Shown here one piece after another: positions 1 to 13,400 of a stretch of 64,000 nucleotides of DNA. Made by a program: the position numbers and the translations under genes. Under the pieces are notes generated by a model that did no database searches, was not told where the DNA came from, and saw only the letters and a program-made list of their open reading frames with translations. Numbering within the stretch: position 1 is the first letter of the stretch; every line of letters begins with the position of its first letter. The DNA comes from Rhabdornis inornatus (lineage: Eukaryota > Chordata > Aves > Passeriformes > Rhabdornithidae): positions 78,972 through 142,971 of the forward strand of contig VWZS01004382.1 of the NCBI GenBank assembly GCA_013397075.1, read 5' to 3'.

Positions 1-1064
1 AATCTCCGTTGAAACCGAAGATTGTTTGTGCTGGTCCATTTAATTCTCTGTCTCTCCCCTTTACTGTGCAGTATAGCTCTTTAAGACAAGAATTGTCCTT
101 CTTAATGCCAGGAAATTACTTTTCCATTTATGTTAGCATACCTAAAATTCTTTGTCTGTTTTATTTTGTTTTTTGTTTAGATACATCTCTCTCTTTTGTT
201 TAGAAACTTCTACTCAGATCATCATGGGGTCTTCTGGCAGTGAAATAGATGGTGCTGTTTCTCAATCATCAACCTCAGTACTAGTTTTTGCAGTATGAAA
301 TTTTCCAGACTATAATAACGGGTTGCAAGTTTCCATGGCAATAAATAGATCATAACATTTAAACAATTGTGAAATAGCCATATGAAAGCATCATATAAAT
401 GGAATTAAAAAAAAAAAACTTCTGTTTTTTTAAGTGTTTAAGGAAGTAGTTCCGTAACTGTACAGAAACTTGTGTCTCTCAGACAGAAGTGAATGCCTAG
501 GGGGACTGAGCTGTTGCAGTAAAACTGTTGCTTCTCCTGGGTACAGCACTATACAAACCAATCCTTCCTCTTCAAAACAATCAGCATTTGCATTTTAGAA
601 GTAGACAAAAACAGAATACAATCAAAACACAATTACTCTTGCTTGTAACTAAGATGCATACATACAATACTTTAAAAAATAGTAAAATGCCTTAAAATTA
701 GGAGAAGTGCTTCAGTACAGCAATGCACAGTAAACATTTCCTGTGTTGCATGGTCCTGCAAAGCCCCTGTAATCAGATAACAACTGTTTTCATATTAATA
801 ACATGTTTAACTTTATCTTCTCCTTTACTCTAAATAAAAATTCTAAGTGCTCCCTCGTTCCCATTTTGAAGTTGAATATTTAGGCTGGGCTCTCACAAAG
901 GACACGTTCCTGCTGAAACCCTCTTGCACTCTGCCAAAGAGAAATCTTATGCAGATCAGAGCAACGCTTGATATTCCTACATTACTTTTTGATTAAGCTA
1001 TTTACTGTTTTTTCCTTCACACAACTTAGCAACAAAGTATATATAAAGTTACACATAGCTGAAT
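1..1064. other. non-coding DNA downstream of ANXA1
   Basis: AT-rich sequence with a poly(A) run near 407-418. I see no exon, RNA gene or recognisable repeat. The short open frame near the start has no supporting feature. Confidence 0.6.
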
Positions 1065-1070
1065 TTTATT
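1065..1070 (-). terminator. ANXA1: candidate ANXA1 poly(A) signal
   Basis: AATAAA on the minus strand, about 300 bases after the stop codon, would give a 3' UTR close in size to the mammalian one. Other AATAAA hexamers exist in this AT-rich DNA, so the choice rests on distance only. Confidence 0.5.
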
Positions 1071-1370
1071 TTTAAAAGTTTATATGCTTAGCATAGATGA
1101 AAACTTTACCATTTTCAAAATTAATCATGTGAATAGAAACTTGGGAGCATTCTTTCACTTTGGATAAATAATGGCAACCAGAAATAGTGATGCTGTTCAG
1201 AGCAAGGATATTGAAAAAATGCATTCTGGGTTACAGGTTTTAAATATAATACATATGTAGTAAGGGCCATTCCATAGAAATCTCTGCGTGTAAAGCCTGT
1301 GTTTTACATAGACATGCAAATATGAAGATTTTCAGCAACTGGGCTTGAGTGCATTTCAGGAACATGAAAC

Positions 1371-1430
1371 TTAGTTGTCACTTCCACATAAAGCCACCAG
1401 GATGGTTTCATAATCCCCTTTGAGTTCATC
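1371..1430 (-). CDS. ANXA1: ANXA1 terminal coding exon (residues 324-342)
   Basis: 60 coding bases ending at TAA (1373-1371). It encodes DELKGDYETILVALCGSDN, the standard annexin C-terminus, which includes the repeat IV acidic ligand. The 3' UTR continues toward 1065. Confidence 0.96.
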   Translation of the reverse strand, partial: DELKGDYETILVALCGSDN

Positions 1431-4400
1431 CTGTAAATTTAAGGATGAAAACCCCATAATTGTTAGAATAATGGTCTCAAGTAAAATAAATTTCAATTAA
1501 CATTCAATATACATTGATCAAGTATCACTGCTCCATCTATATAAATTAATCACTTGATAAGGCAAGTTATTTGTATGATCTAGAAACAAACACATGCATT
1601 TCCAGAGTGCAGCATAGGTAGACAAGGCTAGTAAAAATGCAGGGAGGTCTAGTGGCCTAAGTGAAGAAGAGAAGCACATAAGATTTTTATCTGCCCAGGA
1701 GCTTAAGCTTTTACTCTAAATAAAGTGAACCTTCCTTTCTTGATCAGTGGTGTCCAACACTCATTAATATTACAACACTTTGTGTATATATATTGTGTTT
1801 AGGAGAATCTCAAACAAAGGCTAACAGTACAGTGATGCTCTACTCACCCTGGGATTGTTTATTCAGCATGGTAAAAATGGATAATATGCATTAAGTATGT
1901 AATGTAATTATTGCATGCATTTCTTATTTTCTCTAATTTGAATCTAATTTTTAGACATAAATGAATTGTTTAACATAGTCAAGCTATGCCTCAAGGCATT
2001 TGAATGCAAACACTACTTTGGTACATGATGAGGTGGTGTAATTACATACCAAATTACAGGTCACACACACTTAAGGGAAAATTAAAAGTGACCTTTGGCA
2101 CCTAACTGAAAAAGTAGCAGACATCAATAAAAATCCAAAAGGCATTTTCATACATGCAGGGAGTATATTTCTACTCCAATCAAGACATCTTTTTTTTTTT
2201 TTCAGTAATGTCCACTACTCTCCACAAAGATGCTTTGCCAGTTTAGCTTTCTTCTAGTGCCTCACCACTTGAATTTTCTGGAAGTACATTGGGTGGTCAG
2301 TCTCTTTTAACAAAATATTTCTGTTGGTTTAACTCATTTACTTAAGTCATAGGGAAAACAGGCCAAATAAATGTTAATAAAATTTAAAATTCATTTGCTG
2401 GAGTACCCCAAACATTAAAAGCCAATATCCAGTTGTGTGAAAGACACCCCTTAGAGCTGTCATGGCAATCACCTCCACTCTCCTGCCAAGGTACCGCTTA
2501 AGTACAAGAATTTGGGAATATTTTACTCTCCATTCAGCTCTTGGATTCTACTGTAAAATGATATTTTGAGACATGTATCACTACTATTTCTATAGCTCTT
2601 TTGACAAAAACCTTAACTTGGAAAAGAAATTAGCTCTGCCAGCCTGTGGGCCATTGGAAACATAAGGTATTCATCTACAGTGAGCTACACAGGATGAACT
2701 GGTGACTGAGGAGCAGAAAAGCTAACAGATCTTTACTGGACTTCAAAAACCATCTGGTGGTTTTGTGTTTCATATGTCAAGTGGGAGAAAACCTACCATA
2801 ATGGCTTGGCGGAGAGAGATGCCATACAGACTCTTGTAATAGCCTTTGATCTCATTCATATCCACTTCATGGCGTGAAACCATCACTCTGATGAGGTCTT
2901 TGTGCCGGGTCCCAGAACCCTATTAAAGAAAACAAAGTAAAAAGGGGAAGAAAAAAGAGGGAAAATAACTATGCTACTTTTGTCACTGAAATACCTTTAA
3001 TCAAGTATGTTAATCCATTAGACTTCTTTATAAATGAACATACCCCTTTCTTTTCCCTTCAGTGTGTCTCTTAACAGGAAGGTCTCATGGGCCTTAATAT
3101 TCCCTATGAGCACAATTCACTTCTGATAGGTTACCTCTACACTGTTGGTTTTGGGGGTTTTTTTTAGTACTTTTAAACATTTCTTCTAGCTCTCTCCTAA
3201 AAACAGACATCTCCTTCACCGTGCTTGATAGACACTAGAGACAGCCTAAATTTTACTGCCTTTTTTCATTATTTTTTTAATAGTGCAATGATCTGCATTT
3301 TCACAATGTTTCACTCAATTTTTCGCATACTACTCCTAACCAAGTCTCAGAGTTACAGCAATACGTTCATACTAGGCTTTTCAGGTTTTGTGTTCTCCAG
3401 CTGCCTCACTAACAAGGGTTCCAAATCTGCCAGAAGGATCATGGATGTCTCGCTATAGATTAGGCTTCCACGAGGTACCTGCCAATATCTAGAATTGCTC
3501 TCCTTTTCCCTTTTTACTTTCATAAGAAGGGTTCCATTCTGTTTCCTGTCACTGTAACAGTAAAAGATATGTGTGGCTGAACAGATGCCCCCCTGAACCC
3601 ACTATAGCAAACAGACAACTCCTCCGACAAAAAGGCTCAGGTTTCAAAGGAAGAAATAGAAGGGGTGAGAGAAATACTCTGAATTTCCCTCTGCATTCTT
3701 TTTCTATCACACAAAGGGCCTAGAGACCTCTAGCTAACTTTTTATCTTTCAGCTTATAAAGCACCTTATGTTTGCAAATAGGAGATCTTCATTTAGATTA
3801 CCTTCATTGCCAAATGGAGTTTTTCTGCAAAGAAAGCTGGCTTGCTTGTGGCACACTTTACTGTAATGAAGCAGTGAGACAAGGTCACTTCTGCTATACA
3901 TGTAATAAAAGTCTACCAATAAAACACTTTCAAAACCCTATCATTTTTCCTACCCACATACCCTATTTATGTACTTCTTTGTTTCTTCATAATGTATGAG
4001 GACAAGAAGATACTTTCCTCTGTTTTTTCAGAAAGCAATTCAGTCAGGGGAGAATAATTACTATAAAAACTACACATTTCTCCCTAGTTTGCTGCCACAA
4101 AATTAAGGAAGGTGTTGCAGTTCCCAAGAAGAAAAATTGGAAAGCATTTGTGCCTTCTATAGCAGAGCTGGAGGTTATAATCTGATATTTTGCAAACAAA
4201 GTTATAGTTCAATTTTGATATTAAGAGGGATCTGATGAAACTATTCTTTTATCCAAAGTATTTTTGACTGTGATATAAAAGCTAAGGACAGATGGGTGCC
4301 TGGATCCCAATGACATCCCTGATCCAGTGGTAAGAGGGAGTCCCTTCTTAAGCTTATTGTTCATGAACAACAGTCACTAAATTTATATGAATATTTTCTG

Positions 4401-7400
4401 AACAAAACCATGTAAGGAATTTTTTTATGCTTTTAATAACCAATATTATAAGTATGCTTGCAACATGAAACTTGGAGAAGAGTGGCTTTGGTTGAAGACA
4501 GGTTTAAAACTACTGGATTTTTGATACAAACTATAAATGTTCTGATAGCTTTCTTTGGTATATTTATTTCTTGTAAAGGACTTCCTATGTTAGCAATTAA
4601 TCAGTTCTCCTTAAAAGACCTTGCCAAATATCAGGAGAGGTATTTCTACTCATTCATCAACTTCAACTGATTTTAGGTGTCAATTAAATCACTATGATTA
4701 GATTAGACTTTCCAAGATATTATTTAGCAAGCTTCTCAATGAAACAGGTAAGAACAGAACACTTTCTGATCAGGGCAATTATGGCAGAAATAAAAGTTTA
4801 AGTTTAGTCAGAACATACAGTAGGTTTCAATCTGCAGAACCACTTACCAAGGGCAGTGAGGCAATTCTCAATATCACCTTTCAGTTCCAAGTCCAGTACC
4901 TTGTTCATGTCATGCTTGCTGTATTTGGTGTACTTCTGAAAGACTAAATAATGGGGAAAAAAACAGTATTCTCCCTACACTGTCTCTGCTGCAGAACAGG
5001 AACTCTCTGCAAACAGCAGAGGACTGTTTGTGGGTCATCTTTCTCACTTTCTTCAGACAGCACAGTGTAAAGAGCAGTGTTACTGCATGGACTGATGGAG
5101 TCAGCATACGGAATGGGACTTTGGTAGGATGGAAAGGTTCATTTCCCATCAGCTGGGGTAGAGGTGGCCAACAGACTACACCAGAGCTTGTGACATTGTG
5201 ACAGCCCCCTGTCTAGGGCAAACTGGCTAAGAAGCAAGACCATTCTGGGGAGCTCTTATTGCTCAGCATTGTGATCACAACCCAGCTGAGACTTCAGTTC
5301 TGTTAAGAGCCTGAATCATATTGCTCATCTCTACCATGGAAAGAACAGCCAGGCTGCCAACCACACCCTTAGTCAGCAAGCATGCTTCCAATTAGAGTCA
5401 TGAATTGATAATCTGTATCTTCTCTAAATTCATGACCAGGCAATGTTCAAAAATCACCCCTGAGAAACATGAAGCTTGTGTTCAACTTACCCCTTCGAAG
5501 ATGTGGGTAGCTTCTTTTAGTAAGAACAGTTATAAACACACCAGTATCTGTTCCTTTCCTTTTCTCTCCTGCTTCATACAAGGCCTGTCATAAAGAAAAG
5601 AAGGTGGCAAGGTCAGTATCGGAATAGTAAAACTCAAAAAAGAATACTGTATTTTGAGGGCCATTACTTGATAGTAATGAACACTATCCCTTGACACAAT
5701 CCAGATCAAAACTCTACCCCCTCAGACTAACTCCAGCTCTGTCAAATAATACTTCATATTTCATTTATGTCGTAATAGTACCTAGCGAACACTATGCAGC
5801 TAGAAAACATATTTTCAGACATTTTAAGATCATCATCTAGCTTTCCAGGGTGTACTACATTCTTAAATGAAGTTATTTTTCATTTGTCATGATAGCATTT
5901 CTGCATGAAAGCTCAGGACTGGGAGGATTTCTTAAGACTGACAAAACTATGGAAGTGCAGGACTAGTAGGATTTTGTAAGACTGACTAAATTATTTCTGC
6001 AACTAACTGGTGCAATAGGCAGGAGAAACCTATGTACTAAGTACTTCCTCATCTTTCCAGGAGAGACTTTAACTTCCAGGAAAGTAAAACCCAAATCAGT
6101 CTCCTCCATTTTCCTCACCTCCTCAAACCTGTCTAAGAGTAATTTTAAAAGGCCTCCACACAGCATGAAGATTTAACACTCTGCATCAAGATAAACAGTA
6201 TTGAACTTTCAAACTTAGAAAAAGTATTAATTCACTATCATATCTAGGGCTGATGACAGAACAAAACTCTTTATGTAACAGGAATTAGAGCAGCATTTCT
6301 CAATGGTCTTTTCTTGCCTGGGTTTTTTCAAAAAATCAATTTGAAGTCATGTAAACTAACTGTGATGTAACATTTTATAGATGAAAGCTCAGCAATGACT
6401 GCTAAGTTTTATCAAGATTTTAGTAAAGATAGTTCCACTAACGTTGGAAGAAATAAGAAAAAGATCAAATGTTTATTTTAGAATTATTGACTGCAAGGTT
6501 TACCAATAATCTTGAAAATCTTGTCGCTAAAAAGCAACGCCTATATCTAATATACTGCAGAGTTCACACTGGTCAGTGTATGGTAGCTAATTCTGCACAT
6601 AGATAAGCACACCCTTATCCCTTAATTCAAGAACTGTTTTATGAACAGAAGCAAGACTGGGTCTGATTCCTCTGCTTGTTGACTTGTATTTCAAATGGTC
6701 TGCATGCTTTTCATGAACTATATAAGGTCTTGCAGAAATATTTCTGAAGCTAGATATAAGAATGAAGATCTAATTTCCTTCATATAATTAACTTACATGA
6801 ACTTTTTAAAATACTATCTCCTCAGAAATGACTGCTGTATGACATTGGAATCTCTGTTAGGTCTGCAATGTAAAGGATTCTGACAGCCGGTGGAATCTCA
6901 AGGAAGTCAGAAGAAGTTCTGCAAAGTATGAAGTATGATCTTACCCTGGCATCATTGTCAGCAAGTTCATCATTCACATGAGGATTTTCACATCGATCAG
7001 CCTACATAAAGAAATAAATAAAATTTCACTGGTTCTCGCAATCATTCTGTTCAGTAAAGCTCAACATTTTAGAGTTCTGCAGCATCACTCTCATACATAA
7101 GCCAATACATAGCTGGAAATAGGTGCAGTTATCTCAATAATCCTGTGAATAAAACTGTTGTACTTGTAATCAGAGAACATATTTCAACCAGCCATCAGCA
7201 ACTTATTTATTAATTCCTACCTAAAAATCCACAAGGAGTATTTGTTTCTTGACATGAAACTACAGGCTTCAAACCTGTCACTGGCTCCCTGATGATCATT
7301 CAATAGACTCCTTTTCAAGTTGATTTGAAAGTTAAAACTGGAAATCCAGACCATGCATGTGGATGTATCAAAATACCATCCTGAATGCAAGTACAAGGTT

Positions 7401-10400
7401 CATGTACATATGTTCAAAAATCAAATATTTATTAATTTTAGAAGGATATTTTTATTGGGAAGGTCCACTGTTGGAACTGATCTACTTTTGAATGTAAATT
7501 TACAAAACACTTTGTTAACTTTGTTAACTCCATGCCTTTGTCCCATTATCTAACTACTAGAAACATACCTGAACAGAGAAAAAATGTTCATTTCTCTAAT
7601 TTTAAATACTTTTTCTTTTTCTAGTCAATTGACATGACATTATGCCTGTTACTTTTTCTAGCGCTTAAAGATAGCACAAAAAGGTCTTAAAAGTATAACT
7701 GATAAAAAAGAAATATTGTTTGAAAATAAAGTTTTTTAAAAGATGTTTGACATAAAATCTCTTTATAGTTTGTTTAGGAACAGTTTCTAATGGTCTGGGA
7801 TATGAAAGTAGAAAAAAATCAATGCAAAGAAATAAATATTGCATAAATCTTTATTTATTGCACATCTCTAAAATAGTCTTGAGAATGTTGACTTTTGATT
7901 AGAGATATTTTCATTCAAAATGCTTAAACCTAGCATACCTTGGCTAGAGCAACCAAAGCCTTTTGAAAGTCTCCAGAAGTGTCAGAGATGATGTCTTGTG
8001 TCAGATCTCTCTTCAGCACTGCAACCAAATAGTTTGTTTTGAAGTTATCAACTAAGTTGACTACATAATTTTTAAAGGTCCCATCAAACCACTCTTTGAT
8101 CTTTCTTGGTATTTTCCTAATTTCCCTCTTAAATATGCCCACTAGAAATGTGATTTTATTACTTTCTCTCATTCGGTTTCTAGTAAAGAAGCTTATTCAT
8201 AACATATCCTTTAAATCCTGAGATGTGCTGTGAAATTGGACATTAAACCTAAAATGTGCTGAAAAATGTCCTTCTCTAAAGTCTTGTGGGTAGCATTGTC
8301 TTGAGTTTTTCTGAGCCTTTTTCTTTTTCATTCTTACTTCTGGCTGTTCTTATCAGTATTGAACTCAAACACAAACTCTCCCAAAAAATCAAGTTTTTAA
8401 TATAGGCATCTAAGAAGAAATGTCTTGGTAGAAGTTACCTCATCATCTCAGAAGACAGGATTTAATTAGACAACACAGTAAACACTACATATAAGAGAGA
8501 TGCCACATTACATTGGAGTAATTTCTTCAAGTATTTTCCCCCTATAATTCACTGGTTGCTCCTAGTGCTATCATGTCTGTGTTGCTAACTCAGAAAGGTG
8601 GTATTTTTTTTCCCCAAGCCTATGCTTTTATCTTAAAAGGTCAGCCAAGGTTTAGTTATAGGGGAAGAAGAGCAGCTTGGCTTTGCATGCATCCAAGAAA
8701 ACATCTAAATGTGTCACTCACTCCACGAGACACCCACAATTCCAACAGTGGTGATGTATCTTTTCCTTCACTGTTGGGATCTACACAGGTCAGCAAAAGT
8801 TACCATGACCTCCCTCCCCAGCAACCCTGTCAAATTTTTGTGAACCTTCATTTGCCTCTTGTATTATTCTCAGCTCCTCATACTAAGAAGTGAGGGTGTG
8901 ACTCTAGTGTGTCCGCTACAGGGTTATACAATGGTATAACTTCTTTCTTTCTTCTTAATACTTCTTTCTTGCTCTGAATTACCTTCCTTGTAGTATCTGT
9001 TGGCTTCTCTGATGTCTTGGTTGGTTCTTGAGGCCAGAATTTCAATTAAGGTATCTTCATCAGTTCCAAGCCCCTGATAAAAGTAATTGAAGTTTTAGAG
9101 ATGTTATTCAATTAAAAAAATTTTAAAATTCGTAACAGAAGTAAGATGAAAATCATTGGCTTTGAAGGCACCACGTTGAATGAGAAATAAAAATTTAAAA
9201 TATTGTGCTTCCATATAATGTAATTTCGGCTCTTTTGGAATTAAATTTTTATCACATTCAATATACTCGTGCCCAAAGGAAGTGCTAAAGAGATCAAACA
9301 GTGAACATAAAAGAATGCAAAATATATGAAGAAAAATTTCCTCCTTCTCTTTTTTCTTCCTCCTGTGCAAACATGAATGTAAAGGCTATAGCTCCCATTA
9401 GCAACCAGTTTTCAGAAGGCAGAAAGAGTCCATTCTCACAAAAGAATTTCCTCGAACTCTAAAATTCAGCAGGGAATACTGATTCTTGTTCTCATAAACT
9501 GAGTTACCAGTAAAGATTTAATTGACAAAATGAAGTTAAAATAAAGATCATACACAAGCCTTGAAATCTGCGTCCAGTGTTATTCACAGGCCTTAATAAG
9601 TACAGGTGCTCTCTAGGAAAATTTATCTCGGAAGATTTTGCCTTACCTTCATAGAAGCTCTTAATTCTTCAGCATCAAATTGAGCTGGAGTTTTGAGCAA
9701 AGCCACAACAACATCTTCTAGATGGCCTTTCAGAGCTTTTTTCAAAGCCTCTTCTAGACTCTGTTCCAGGAAGAATAAGAAACACACTAAGTTAATGAAT
9801 GGTAAAAGTGCAACTGCTGTTCAGCTGCAGTCCAAAAATTAGTGTGACCTCTGATCAGTCTTAGTCTACATCATTCCTATATCTATAATAGATAGAATTA
9901 TGAAGCCCTGCTTCAAGTTTCAAATTTGTCACGTTTGACACTTTATGTTAATTGAAATGTTAGGTAGAGTTTTTCGGTAAGTATTCTGGAGTGCTTTCAC
10001 ACACTGCAGTTCAGCTATATTGAAATATCTACAGCATCAGAAGAAGACTCAAAATAGTCTGCTCATTCTTCAAGAGAAGATAATGCCATATTACTCTTAC
10101 AATTATGACTGAGTTGCTTATTTGTGTAACATTTGAACTCATTGTTTATTGCATGAAGTTTGAAGTCAACACATGTAATAACGTATGTAATATCACCCTA
10201 AGCAAAACCACAAGTTCTGAAGATAAAGGCTATATTCTAACTTGACCTAAATTTAATTAAGTGGGGTGGAAAAAAAATTTAAAATTTATTTATTCTTCCA
10301 CTTATCAAAAAAATGTTCTAAAAACACTAGAAGCCCCTCCCTATACCATTGTTGATATACTTGGGAAACAGTGTTTTGGTCCTACAACTATCCTATCCTA

Positions 10401-13400
10401 TTCAGTATTCTATCTTTACTCATAGATACCATTTGAGCCAGGAGAAAATTTGATATTCTCGTTGAAAATTATGCTTGGTTTGAATATACTTTACCTTTCC
10501 TTTAGCCTGCTGATAGGCAGCTTTGATCTGCTGACGCTGAGCATTTGTTCTCTTAGTCAAGATGTCAATGATGGTGGCTTCATCCACACCTATGAATCAC
10601 CAAACAAAATTCCAATATATTCGAAATATATACATCACCTAGCCAGTTAATTTTTAAAAAAATATTATCTGCTTTATGTCATATTTTGATTTCTTTACAA
10701 ACTCAAATTTAACCAAAGGAAAAGCTGTAATCATCTACAGACTCACAAGATTAATGATGTAGCTAATAAACCAAACAAATAGATCCATTTAGGACACAGA
10801 AATTTCATACAAAGAGTCTTAAAGTGTTCTGAGTGTAGATCTTCCACTAAACTGAAAAAACCCTAAGAAACCCCAAACAAAGAGAAACCCACACTAAAAA
10901 ACAAACTAGATGGCATACTCCTTTAATCTCAGTAAGTCAAAAACCTTTTGAAGTACAAAGTGGCAAATGAGAATTTCATTAAAAAGAGAAATGCAACAGA
11001 AGCATACAATATTATCAGCGTAACCACTGCCTCTTGCAGGAATTTCATGGAAATCATGCCAAAAACTATTAGTATAGTATGTTGCAACATTATTTCCTGC
11101 CCCAGAAATTAAATTTTTACAACTCTTCCTTCAACATATTCAAGAACTTTAACATAGCATTGAGGTTTGAAACTGTAATACAACATCAGGCTATCGAAGA
11201 GTTGAGATTCTTCACCAAGTGGCATAATTTAGTGTCTTGCCAAGCTTTTAAAAGTAGAAGAACCTCTCCAGCTTGCCACTGCCTCTTGCTCTGATATTTT
11301 ATTCAATACTATGCTCAAAATTTTCTAAGGGAGAGTCTTAATGTAGTAAGTTAAATATTTACTCCTCTTACCCTTTACAGTAATAGCTCTGTCCAAAGCA
11401 ACAACATCAGCCGATGGATCAAAATTTGGGTACGACTGTACTCCATGGATACCTTTCGCACTCTTCTGTAGAGGGAAAATAAAAAATAAAATTTAACGAG
11501 GAAAAAAAATTGCTTATACTGAAGAATATTCTTGTACAGAAGCAGTTTTGAGTGCCCGAAGAAACTATGCATTTGGGATTGCCTTTTATCATACAGTTTT
11601 CTAGCTACAGGTAATTGAATGGGTTCAATAATGGATATGCATTGGATCTGTTCCTTTCACAGCTCTCATATTAAACAAAAAAGTACTTCATAAATTGGTT
11701 TAGGTACCTGAACACCTATTTCTTAACCTGAACACCTATTTCTTAATGTAAGTTGGATTGCATAAGAAAATATTTAACTGTCATAATTAGGAAATTCTGC
11801 TCAAATTTTGGAGGCTCTAAACCCACAATTAAATCCTACAGGCACTTCCAGTAAAGTGCTAATTTCTTTGCTCATCTTTTGCAAACTGACTGTGTATCGC
11901 GTTAAGGGTGCCCTCAGCTGATTCATATCTAGGTTTTCAAACACTTCTTGCATTCAAGATCTTGGGGAAGTGTTTAAGCCTAATCCTACAAGGCAGCGGA
12001 GATGTCTCAACCAGCTTATTTGAAACTTTAGACATAAGCCACAGTCTTCCCAAAGCATAATCCACTAGCTGATTTTGGTGAATCTGCTCCTAGACAGTCA
12101 CTCCCTAGTCAGTGTCTGAAGATCTCTGGGAACTGTACAACAGATCATTTGGCTTGCCCTGTGCCAGCAACATGACACATCAAGTTACAGGTAGGACGTA
12201 ACAGCACTAAGTAATTCATACAGCACTCAACTCAAGAGCACTAAGTAACTGATTCTGGTCTACTACTCCCATAGAACTATAAAATGCTCCAAGATTTTTG
12301 GATGAAAGATTTATAGAAAATTCCCGTTGTTGTGATACACGGTGAGATTTCTTATTAGAAGACACCAGTAGTTTAGCTAGATGACTCAGAATCACCTATA
12401 ATCTTTCTCTTGTTACAAAAACTAGGATTTTAATTTTTTTAATCCTTTGCCATTAAAATAAAATATCCCAAGAGGGAGTGCAAATTGTTGTGTGTAAAAC
12501 ATATATTCATAAAACATATTTTACACATAACAATTTGTATTGAAGTTTGTACGATTATAGTATCTGATAATTAAATACTGATTCCCTACACTGTTGTCTC
12601 ACTAAGAGTTGTAAGACAGCAGACAGACTGTATACTTAGTCTCTTGCATACTTTTCAAGAGATTGTGTCTTGTGTGTTACGTCAACAAAGGAATGGGAGT
12701 GCCTCACTGCCTGTTTCTCAACCTCGAAGGCTAACATTTGTATACTGCTTTCCACGCCAAACTCTCTGTAACCACCATAGCCAAGAATCCCAGTCTCAGT
12801 GTCTCAGGACACTGGGAATGAAAGGGGTATAGGATAGTGAAGCCAAAGATTTGTGCACAAAGTGTTGTGGAATCAAAATTACAAAATTTACAGGGGCCTA
12901 GAGCAGAAAACTTTTGTTTACTCAAATTTCCCCTGTATAACTTTGTTTCCAAAATGTAAGTTTTTAGGGAACTTGTGTGATTTCACAGTGCGCTGCTTTA
13001 CCTTTGCTTTCATTTCAGTATCTTCACCTCATTACCACAAAGATTCTCCATCTCATCCTGGCACAGTAACTGTTCACTCCTCACAACCATACCCCTCCCT
13101 CCTACTGTCTAACAGTACTCACTGTCTGAGGCTTTTTATTATGTGCTGTGGCTCACTCCACCATAAGCATGACATGCGATGTGAAAGCTAGGATATACAC
13201 GAGTGACTTTACTTCCTCCTTTACATTCCTGGGTTCCAACTCATGGCTTCCTATTACCTCAGCCAAAAAATCCCTGTTTTTTTCATATGCATTACCTGAA
13301 CATGTTCATACACATTCACACAACTCAGCATCAGATTACTGCATTAAAGAAGCCGATCTGAGTGAATCAGTGACTGGCCACTGGGAATTACAGTTCAGCT

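Noticed and set aside
8573..8893. 106-codon plus-strand open frame inside ANXA1
   Set aside because: Intronic, no splice context and no recognisable protein.
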